Below, in pieces: positions 55,480 through 64,000 of a stretch of DNA of 64,000 bases. Position 1 is the stretch's first letter. Each line of letters starts with the position of its first letter. The notes below the pieces were generated by a model. It was given only the letters and a program-made list of their open reading frames with translations. It was not told the origin of the DNA and made no database searches. The position numbers and the translations under genes are program-made. The DNA comes from Streptomyces sp. NBC_01264 (GTDB lineage Bacteria > Actinomycetota > Actinomycetes > Streptomycetales > Streptomycetaceae). The stretch covers positions 2,379,747-2,443,746 of the forward strand of contig NZ_JAPEOX010000002.1 in NCBI RefSeq assembly GCF_026340675.1, written 5' to 3'.

Positions 55480-56394
55480 CTACCCCGCCGCCTCCGGCAG
55501 CCAGGCCGGCAGCGCCTCGGTCCGGGCCAGCCAGGCCGGCGGCAGCACCGCGTCCCCGCGTGCGCCCAGGACTCCGCCGACGATCGCGCAGGTCGTGTCC
55601 ACGTCTCCGCCCACCTGGGCGGTGGTCCAGAAGGCCCGCTCGTAGTCGTCCAGACCCCGCGCCGCCGACCACAGGGCGAACGGCACGGTGTCGTGGGCGC
55701 TGGTGCGCCGCCCGCAGCCCAGTACCGCGGCGACGGTGGTCGCGTCGCCGTAGTCGAGCATGTCGCGCGCCCGCCGCACCCCGGCGCCCACCGCGCTCCG
55801 CGGGACCAGCGCGATCACCCCGTCCAGCAGGTCGGCGGCCTTCGGCGGCCCGGCCGGATCGGCCGCCAGCGCGGCCGCGGCGGCCACGGCCATCGCGCCG
55901 CACACCGCTTCGCGGTGCTGGTGGGTGGTGTAGGCGGAGATCTCCGCCTGGTGGGTGGCCTGCTCCGGGTCGTCGGCGTACCAGGCGCCCAGCGGGGCGA
56001 CCCGCATGGCCGCTCCGTTGCCCCAGGAGCCCTGCCCGTTGAAGAGTTCCGCGGCGAGCGTGCGCCAGTCCGCGCCCTCGCGGATCAGGCGCAGCATCCG
56101 GTTCACGGCGGGCCCGTAGCCGCGGTCGAAGTCGTGGTGCCGGGCGAAGGAGGCCGCCAGCGCGTCCTGGTCCACCCTGCCGTGCCCGGCGAGCACGGCC
56201 ACCACCGAGCAGGCCATCTCGGTGTCGTCGGTCCACTGCCACGGATCGCTGCCCGCGGGCAGCTCGCGCCGCTTGAGCAGCGGGTAGTTCACGGGGACGA
56301 AGTACTGGGAGCCCAGTGCGTCACCCAGGGCCAGCCCCCGGAGGCTGGCCATGGCGCGTGCGTAGCGCCTTTCGGGAGAGGAGTCAGAGGTCAT
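55480..56394 (-). CDS. ADP-ribosylglycohydrolase family protein
   Basis: 304 residues. The metal-binding motifs of the DraG/ARH fold are present: WTDDTEMACSVVAVL, GQGSWGNGAAMRVAPLGAWYADD, and GGDVDTTCAIVGGVLGARG. These coordinate two magnesium ions that help hydrolyse ADP-ribose from proteins or small molecules. The ATG at 56394 gives the standard N terminus ERRYARAMASLRGLALGDALG. Cytosolic. The histidine phosphatase gene upstream ends 11 bp before its start, so they are likely co-transcribed. Target unknown. Confidence 0.94.
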   Translation of the reverse strand: MTSDSSPERRYARAMASLRGLALGDALGSQYFVPVNYPLLKRRELPAGSDPWQWTDDTEMACSVVAVLAGHGRVDQDALAASFARHHDFDRGYGPAVNRMLRLIREGADWRTLAAELFNGQGSWGNGAAMRVAPLGAWYADDPEQATHQAEISAYTTHQHREAVCGAMAVAAAAALAADPAGPPKAADLLDGVIALVPRSAVGAGVRRARDMLDYGDATTVAAVLGCGRRTSAHDTVPFALWSAARGLDDYERAFWTTAQVGGDVDTTCAIVGGVLGARGDAVLPPAWLARTEALPAWLPEAAG

Positions 56395-56405
56395 CGCGCG
56401 TCACT

Positions 56406-57065
56406 CTAGCCGTCCAGGTCGTAAGGCTCCGGTGTGGTCCACCGCTCAAACGGGCGGTCCATCCAGTACCGGCCGTCGGAACCGAGCATCAGCACCCGGT
56501 ACTCGCCGTTCCCCGGGTTGGACAGGGCCTCGAACTCGGCCACGGACCAGTGGAACCAGCGCATGCAGAACAGCCGCATCGTCAGGCCGTGGGTCACGAG
56601 CAGCACGTTCTCCGGATGGTCCGGGGCCTCGAAGCTGCGGTAGAGGCTCTCCAGGAAGGCCCCGACCCGGTCGTACACGTCCGCGCCCGACTCCCCCTGC
56701 GCGAAGCGGTAGAAGAAGTGCCCGTACGCGTCCCGGTACGCCTTCTGCAGCCGTACGTCCTCCCGCTCCTGCCAGTTCCCCCAGTCCTGCTCGCGCAGCC
56801 TCGGCTCCTCGCGCATCCGTACGCGCGTCGGGTCCAGGCGCAGCTCGCGGAAGGTCTGCAGGGTCCGGCGGTACGGGGAGACGTACGCGCTGACGTGCTC
56901 GTCCCCGAACAGCTCGCGCAGGAGCACGCCGGCCTCCGCCGCCTGCTCGCGGCCGGTGCGGGTCAGCCGCAGGGCGTGGTCGGGCTCCCGCTCGTACACC
57001 GTGTCATCGGCATTGCCCTCCGATTCCCCGTGCCGGACAAGGACGATGCGCCGTGGTCGAACCAT
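56406..57065 (-). CDS. Histidine phosphatase family protein
   Basis: 219 residues. The branch-1 histidine phosphatase signature LVRHGESEGNADD (catalytic His11 area) is followed by VSPYRRTLQTFREL and LLVTHGLTMRLFCMRW with the second histidine. A phosphoglycerate mutase-like fold is expected. Insert residues WQEREDVRLQKAYRDAYGHFFYRFAQGESGADVYDRV fit bacterial phosphatases acting on small phosphorylated molecules. Starts at the ATG at 57065. Confidence 0.93.
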   Translation of the reverse strand: MVRPRRIVLVRHGESEGNADDTVYEREPDHALRLTRTGREQAAEAGVLLRELFGDEHVSAYVSPYRRTLQTFRELRLDPTRVRMREEPRLREQDWGNWQEREDVRLQKAYRDAYGHFFYRFAQGESGADVYDRVGAFLESLYRSFEAPDHPENVLLVTHGLTMRLFCMRWFHWSVAEFEALSNPGNGEYRVLMLGSDGRYWMDRPFERWTTPEPYDLDG

Positions 57066-57161
57066 TCCACGACCCTATTCGGCCACTGCCGGGCACACCG
57101 ACCGGGGCTCGCCGATCGGGCGGGGCGGCGACCATACAGTCGGGTCGTCAGGCAGGCCCGG

Positions 57162-57767
57162 TCACACCGTCCAGGACGCCTCGAGATCGACGACGTCCCC
57201 GGTGAGGGCCTCCACATCGGCCTGGATCTGGGCGCGCAGCGACAGCCGCTCCACGCGCTCCTGCCGGTACTTGCCGTGTTCTGCCGCCGCGTGCCACATC
57301 GAGAGCACCAGGAACTCGCGGCCGGGAGCCTCGCCGAAGAGGCCCCGGACCATGCCGGGCGATCCCGCCATGGCCGGGTTCCAGACCTTCTCCTGCATGA
57401 GCGCGAAATGGTCCACGCGGCCCTCGCGCACCCGGGTGTGGGCGACCCGGACGACGTCGGCGTCGGTGAAGCGCGGTTCGAAGCCGGTCTTCACGTCGAA
57501 GCGGTGGTCGAAGAGCGTGACCCGCGCGTCGGTGTAGGTTCCGTTCTGCGAAGCGGCCAGCCGGTCGTGGGAGCGGGCCATGAAGGAGTCGTAGAAGGAA
57601 CGGCTCTCCCAGAAGGTGAAGACGTGCGCCACCCCCTGCCGGCCCCGGCTCCAGCCGCCGCCCTGACCCCGGAATCCCGGTTCGCCGGGGAGCCCGGCCC
57701 ATTTGCGCTGCCCGCGCTCGAACCCGCGTCGGTCCGTCACCGTGCAGCGAATCCACTTGACCAGCAC
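57162..57767 (-). CDS. YdbC/DUF4937-like protein, tandem ABM-type ferredoxin folds
   Basis: 201 residues from the GTG at 57767 (weak ribosome site). Two repeated alpha/beta units are recognisable: VKWIRCTVTD...VAHVFTFWESRSFYDSFMARSHDRLAAS and VRVAHTRVREGRVDHFALMQEKVWNPAMAG...FLVLSMWHAAAEHGKYRQERVERL. This pattern matches the YdbC family, built from dimeric alpha-beta barrel (antibiotic-monooxygenase-like) repeats. No catalytic residues are assignable. It lies 32 bp downstream of the arylamine N-acetyltransferase gene. Confidence 0.78.
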   Translation of the reverse strand: MLVKWIRCTVTDRRGFERGQRKWAGLPGEPGFRGQGGGWSRGRQGVAHVFTFWESRSFYDSFMARSHDRLAASQNGTYTDARVTLFDHRFDVKTGFEPRFTDADVVRVAHTRVREGRVDHFALMQEKVWNPAMAGSPGMVRGLFGEAPGREFLVLSMWHAAAEHGKYRQERVERLSLRAQIQADVEALTGDVVDLEASWTV

Positions 57768-57799
57768 TGCGCCATCGTACGGGCCCGGCGGGGCCCGGG

Positions 57800-58642
57800 T
57801 CAGTCCTCGGCGCGGTACATCCGAAGGAGTTCGGCCTCGTCCCGCTCGGACAGCCGAATCCCGAACTCCCGGCCGAGCAGGGCGAGCAGTTCCCCGGCCG
57901 GCACCTCCCGCCGCTCGGTCCGCCCGTCGGGGAGCAGCCGGGAGAGCTCCCGTCCCACGAGGGCCGTCCGCTCGGAGTCGGCCTGCTTCTGGACGACGAC
58001 CCGGCCGACGAAGGAGGAGCGGGGGTGCGAGGAGCTGTAGTGGTTCAGCACCACGTAGTCGACGGGGTGGTAGGGCTGCGGGGAGAAGGCGTACAGGTCC
58101 CGCCAGGCGCCCTCGCGCGGCACGCCGAACACGAGGACCCCGTCCGCTTCCTCCCGGACGCGGAACACCCATTCCCCCTGCCGCACTTCGGCACCGGGGC
58201 GCGCCAGCGGCACGGGTTCGCGCGGCCCCTGCCACCCGAACCCGGCGTCGCAGAGCCACGGTTCCCCGTCGACGGTGACGACGAGGACGGCGTGCGTCAC
58301 CGCGGTCAGGCCGTCCCCCCGGCTGCGGTTGCGGGCGCCGCGTCCGGAGACCTCAAAGCCGATCCGCTCCAGGGCGGCGGCCAGCAGGGTGTTCTGCTCG
58401 TAGCAGTACCCGCCGCGGCGGTCGTGCACGAGCTTGTCCTCGATCGTCTTGACGTCCAGCCCGACGGGGCGGCCGAACAGCACGTCCAGGCTCTCGAAGG
58501 TGATCGCACCGGTGTGGGCCCGGTGTACTGCCTTCAACGTCGCGAGATCCGCGCGGAGTTCCCCTCCCTCCCAGCCGATCCGCTCCAGATAGGCGTCGAG
58601 ATCCAGCTCGTCGCCGCCCCACACTGCGCCCCTGCTCCCCAT
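57800..58642 (-). CDS. Arylamine N-acetyltransferase
   Basis: 280 residues from the ATG at 58642, preceded by GGGGGAG. It acetylates arylamines or hydrazines from acetyl-CoA. The catalytic triad is complete: Cys in RRGGYCYEQN, His in VTHAVLVV and Asp in LCDAGFG. The N-terminal helical part ITFESLDVLFGRPVGLDVKTIEDKLV is standard. It may detoxify arylamines or take part in secondary metabolism. Confidence 0.94.
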   Translation of the reverse strand: MGSRGAVWGGDELDLDAYLERIGWEGGELRADLATLKAVHRAHTGAITFESLDVLFGRPVGLDVKTIEDKLVHDRRGGYCYEQNTLLAAALERIGFEVSGRGARNRSRGDGLTAVTHAVLVVTVDGEPWLCDAGFGWQGPREPVPLARPGAEVRQGEWVFRVREEADGVLVFGVPREGAWRDLYAFSPQPYHPVDYVVLNHYSSSHPRSSFVGRVVVQKQADSERTALVGRELSRLLPDGRTERREVPAGELLALLGREFGIRLSERDEAELLRMYRAED

Positions 58643-58672
58643 GGCTCCCCCGTTCTCCGCACCGCGATATTC

Positions 58673-58696
58673 GGGGGCGGCCCTCAGGCCGCCCCC
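58673..58696. other. Hairpin between N-acetyltransferase and DUF1152 genes
   Basis: Perfect 10-bp arms GGGGGCGGCC (58673-58682) and GGCCGCCCCC (58687-58696) with loop CTCA. It lies 5 bp before the DUF1152 start and replaces any visible ribosome site there, so it may affect expression of that gene or be an operator for the divergent pair. Confidence 0.5.
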
Positions 58697-58701
58697 GCAC
58701 A

Positions 58702-59670
58702 ATGATGGCCATGCCCGCCTTGCACACCAACCCGCTGTTCACCCGCCTGGCTTCGGCCGAGCGGATCCTCGTCGCCGGGGCCGGCGGTGGTTTCGACGTC
58801 TACGCCGGCCTCCCGATCGCCCTCTCCCTCATGCACCAGGGCAAGGAGGTCCACCTGGCTAACCTCTCCTTCAGCGCGCTCGCGGGCCTCCCGATCGACG
58901 ACTGGGTCGCCCCGGGCGTCGTCGCCGTCACCCCCGGCTCCGCACCGCACCAGACGTACTTCCCCGAGCGGACCCTGGCCCAGTGGCTGGAACTGCACCG
59001 CTACCCGTCCACGGTGTACGCCTTCCAATCGGTCGGCGTCCAGCCGCTGCGGGCCGCCTACCGGGCCCTGATCGACCTGCACGGCATCGACGCGGTGGTC
59101 CTGGTCGACGGGGGCACCGACATCCTGATGCGGGGTGACGAAGCGGGGCTCGGCACCCCCGAGGAGGACATGACCAGCGTGGCGGCACTGGCCGCGCTGG
59201 ACGACGTACCCGAACGGTTCGTCGTGTCGGTCGGCTTCGGCGTGGACGCGTACCACGGGATCAGCCACTCGCTCGTGCTGGAGAACATCGCGGCCCTGGA
59301 GCGGGACGGGGCCTATCTCGGGGCGTTCTCGATCTCGCGCAACACCCGCGAGGGCGCCCTGTACCTCGATGCCGTGGCCCATGCCCAGGACCGCACGCCG
59401 GACCACCCGAGCATCGTGCACGGCTCGATCGCCGCGGCCGTCCGGGGCTCGTTCGGGGACGTCCGGTTCACCTCCCGGACCCGGGGCAGCGAGCTGTTCG
59501 TGAATCCGCTGATGTCCCTGTGCTTCGCCTTCGAGCTGACCGGCCTGGCGGCCCGCTGCCTCTACCTGGACCGGATCGAGGACACCCACCTCATGCGCCA
59601 GGTCGCCTCGGCGATCGAGGTCTTCCGCGAGGAAGTGATCACCCGCCCGGCCCGCACCTTCCCCCACTGA
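58702..59670 (+). CDS. DUF1152 domain-containing protein
   Basis: 322 residues from the ATG at 58702 (in-frame ATGs at 58705 and 58711 could also serve). The family's nucleotide-binding-like motif is ILVAGAGGGFDVYAGLPIALSL, followed by HLANLSFSAL and VVLVDGGTDILMRGDEAGLGTPEEDM. The protein is cytosolic and of unknown function. No ribosome site is visible and a hairpin directly precedes the start. It is convergent with nrdJ, with a terminator between. Confidence 0.9.
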   Translation: MMAMPALHTNPLFTRLASAERILVAGAGGGFDVYAGLPIALSLMHQGKEVHLANLSFSALAGLPIDDWVAPGVVAVTPGSAPHQTYFPERTLAQWLELHRYPSTVYAFQSVGVQPLRAAYRALIDLHGIDAVVLVDGGTDILMRGDEAGLGTPEEDMTSVAALAALDDVPERFVVSVGFGVDAYHGISHSLVLENIAALERDGAYLGAFSISRNTREGALYLDAVAHAQDRTPDHPSIVHGSIAAAVRGSFGDVRFTSRTRGSELFVNPLMSLCFAFELTGLAARCLYLDRIEDTHLMRQVASAIEVFREEVITRPARTFPH

Positions 59671-59683
59671 CCGCGAACGCGGA

Positions 59684-59714
59684 AGCGGGGACCGGCCAGT
59701 GGCCGGTCCCCGCT
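59684..59714. terminator. Bidirectional terminator between DUF1152 gene and nrdJ
   Basis: Perfect 14-bp arms AGCGGGGACCGGCC (59684-59697) and GGCCGGTCCCCGCT (59701-59714) with a three-base loop. Position between convergent genes fits termination of both. Confidence 0.8.
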
Positions 59715-59745
59715 CCTCAGCTACTCAGTGGCAGCGGCGTACCCG

Positions 59746-62640
<2,895 letters not shown>

Positions 62641-62784
62641 GCCGTTCCTCCCAATGCGGGCAAAACGCCCTAAAGTGCCAGCGCTATTCCGCGGCACGGT
62701 GCTGTGTGTCTTGTATCTACGTCTTCTTCGCCGGACCCACCGGCCGTTCCACGACGCGCATGCGACGGGGAACGGGCAGGCCGG

Positions 62785-63294
62785 TCAGTCGGCGGCGGAG
62801 GCGGGCACGGGGACCGGAGCGGTCCCACCGGGCTCGCACTCTTCGTGAGGCCGCGGCACGCGGAGTTCCGCGATGGCGGTCTCGAAGTCTTCGAGTGTGT
62901 CGAACGCCTTGTAAACGGACGCGAACCGGAGGTACGCGACCAGATCGAGGTCCTGCAACGGGCCGAGTATGGCCAGACCCACGTCGTGGGTGGTCAGCTC
63001 GGCGCTCCCGGTGGCGCGCAGCGCCTCCTCGACCCGCTGGCCGAGTTTGGCGAGGGCGTCCTCGGTGACCGGCCGCCCCTGGCACGCCTTGCGCACGCCG
63101 GAGATGACCTTGGTACGGCTGAAGGGTTCGGTCACCCCGCTGCGCTTGATCACCATCAGCGAGGCCGTCTCCACCGTCGTGAAGCGACGGGAGCAGTCGG
63201 GGCACTGGCGGCGCCGGCGGATCGACGTGCCGTCGTCGGTGGTGCGACTGTCGACGACACGGCTGTCGGGGTGCCTGCAGAAGGGGCAGTGCAT
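62785..63294 (-). CDS. nrdR: Transcriptional repressor NrdR
   Basis: 169 residues from the ATG at 63294 (GAGGG upstream). The zinc ribbon [42 protein letters not shown] uses four cysteines, and the ATP-cone follows ([29 protein letters not shown]). It senses dATP/ATP and represses ribonucleotide reductase operons. It is co-directional with nrdJ, as in other streptomycetes. Tandem NrdR-box-like sites 134-180 bp upstream suggest autoregulation. Confidence 0.97.
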   Translation of the reverse strand: MHCPFCRHPDSRVVDSRTTDDGTSIRRRRQCPDCSRRFTTVETASLMVIKRSGVTEPFSRTKVISGVRKACQGRPVTEDALAKLGQRVEEALRATGSAELTTHDVGLAILGPLQDLDLVAYLRFASVYKAFDTLEDFETAIAELRVPRPHEECEPGGTAPVPVPASAAD

Positions 63295-63427
63295 GGTTCC
63301 CTCACCCTCCTCTTGGCACGACTGAATCACCTCGCGAGTCCCCTGAGCGGCAGGGCCGAAGCTCTGTCGGAGGCTCTCGAAGCAGCCACAAGCATATGCG
63401 ATGTCGAGGGCCTCGGCAGACCGAGGA

Positions 63428-63474
63428 CCACAACTTCTGGGTGGCAGCGCTCATCCAACCACTAGATCTTGGGT
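63428..63474. promoter_or_regulatory. Tandem NrdR boxes upstream of nrdRJ
   Basis: Two 16-bp sites: CCACAACTTCTGGGTG (63428-63443) and CCACTAGATCTTGGGT (63459-63474), starting 31 bp apart. They fit the NrdR consensus (acaCwAtATaTwGwgt), the second better than the first. A spacing of about three helical turns is characteristic of paired NrdR boxes. Confidence 0.6.
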
Positions 63475-63693
63475 TGTGGTGGATTTACACCGCTCCGCGT
63501 GTCGCGGCGTCCGATGGCCGGATAGCAGGCCTCGCGGTGCCACACTGGGCGCTGACCCGGACGGTGGCGACCCGACCCGGAAGGGTACCGTAAGCAGTGG
63601 ATCCGGAAGCGAACCCCCGTTCGGCCCGGACAGCCCGTCGGCGGCATATACACCTCACAAAGTGAACACGGTGGGTGATCTCCGATTTTTCAC

Positions 63694-63709
63694 TCGAACG
63701 TGTGTTTGG
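63694..63709. promoter_or_regulatory. LexA SOS-box-like site
   Basis: TCGAAC-GTGT-GTTTGG matches the actinobacterial SOS box TCGAAC-N4-GTTCGA with a perfect left half and a partly conserved right half. It lies 63-78 bp upstream of the lexA start and would give autoregulation. Confidence 0.6.
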
Positions 63710-63771
63710 CGCAACCTTTCGAAAGCAACTACCGTTGTCCAGCTAGGGAGAACATTTCGAGAGGGGCCGAC

Positions 63772-64000
63772 GTGACCACCACCGCAGACAGTGTCAGTGC
63801 CACCATCACTGCCCAGAACCGCTCCCAGAGCCGACTTGAGCCGGTGCATGCCATGAGTGACGCAAGCCTGAACCCGGAGGCGGAGCCCGTACGCCCCGCA
63901 CGCTCGCTGCCAGGGCGACCTCCAGGCATCCGCGCCGACAGCTCCGGGCTCACGGACCGGCAGCGGAGGGTCATCGAGGTCATCCGCGACTCGGTGCAGC
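63772..64000 (+). CDS. lexA: LexA repressor, 5' part (runs off the window)
   Basis: Starts at the GTG at 63772 behind GAGGGG and stays open to the window end (76 codons). Translation reads MTTTADSVSATITAQNRSQSRLEPVHAM...RSLPGRPPGIRADSSGLTDRQRRVIEVIRDSVQ, the standard Streptomyces LexA N terminus leading into its winged helix. LexA represses the SOS response and self-cleaves after DNA damage. The 3' part, including the peptidase domain, lies outside the window. Confidence 0.9.
   Translation, partial: MTTTADSVSATITAQNRSQSRLEPVHAMSDASLNPEAEPVRPARSLPGRPPGIRADSSGLTDRQRRVIEVIRDSVQ

Larger units (their letters stand above)
63295..63771. other. Divergent nrdR-lexA regulatory region
   Basis: 477 bp between nrdR (minus) and lexA (plus). 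It contains tandem NrdR-box-like sites (63428-63474) and an SOS-box-like site (63694-63709). No cobalamin riboswitch B12 box was recognised and no convincing ORF was found. Confidence 0.6.

Noticed and set aside
63295..63771. Cobalamin riboswitch before nrdRJ
   Set aside because: Considered because NrdJ needs B12, but no B12-box sequence was found on the nrdR-sense strand; only NrdR-type boxes were seen.

Overview
The window looks like chromosomal core DNA of a Streptomyces (or very close actinobacterium). It has very high G+C with strong third-position bias, so long mirror ORFs lie opposite most genes. It carries recognisable Streptomyces markers: the principal sigma factor HrdB, the sporulation regulator WhiH, the NrdR-NrdJ pair and the start of lexA. 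From memory, the order parE - small zinc-ribbon protein - protease - hrdB - whiH - ABC transporter ... recQ - rnhB - tetR/MFS ... nrdJ - nrdR - lexA matches the S. coelicolor SCO58xx region. No tRNA, rRNA or CRISPR array was seen.

Layout. 1-4.9 kb: an Mrr-TerD fusion, a CobW-type metal-chaperone GTPase, and two divergent citrate synthase paralogues, one carrying a DNA-binding domain, sharing a short intergenic region with a perfect inverted repeat. 4.9-15.7 kb: a sugar-utilisation block on the minus strand (GH13 alpha-glucosidase, two ABC permeases, binding lipoprotein, LacI regulator) next to a 1430-residue secreted multidomain protein with a GH87 (alpha-1,3-glucanase/mycodextranase-type) catalytic domain. 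The regulator and the GH87 gene carry the same operator-like motif, suggesting one alpha-glucan regulon. 15.9-20.5 kb: a CitA/CitB-type two-component system facing a sodium:solute symporter plus its DUF485 partner. 20.7-34.3 kb: conserved core (parE, zinc-ribbon protein, protease, hrdB, whiH, fused ABC transporter, NrtR-like NUDIX regulator, debranching-like glycosidase, DUF4192).

34.4-44.8 kb: an accessory island set between the DUF4192 gene and recQ. It encodes a complete mevalonate pathway in one tightly overlapping operon (GGPP synthase, mevalonate kinase, diphosphomevalonate decarboxylase, phosphomevalonate kinase, type 2 IPP isomerase, HMG-CoA reductase, HMG-CoA synthase), a divergent NphT7-like acetoacetyl-CoA synthase that would feed it, and a frameshifted, truncated LuxR-family regulator. 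The set runs from acetyl-CoA/malonyl-CoA to GGPP, but no terpene cyclase or prenyltransferase is present.

44.9-64 kb: core again. RecQ helicase with a phosphoribosyltransferase-like tail, a small hypothetical protein, an IS110-family insertion with a candidate bridge-RNA region, a helicase-C-like orphan domain, RNase HII, a TetR/MFS pair with a long perfect palindrome, a DUF4153-type membrane protein, ADP-ribosylglycohydrolase, histidine phosphatase, a YdbC-like protein, arylamine N-acetyltransferase, DUF1152 protein, the coenzyme-B12-dependent ribonucleotide reductase NrdJ with its repressor NrdR, tandem NrdR-box-like sites, and the 5' end of lexA with an SOS-box-like site.
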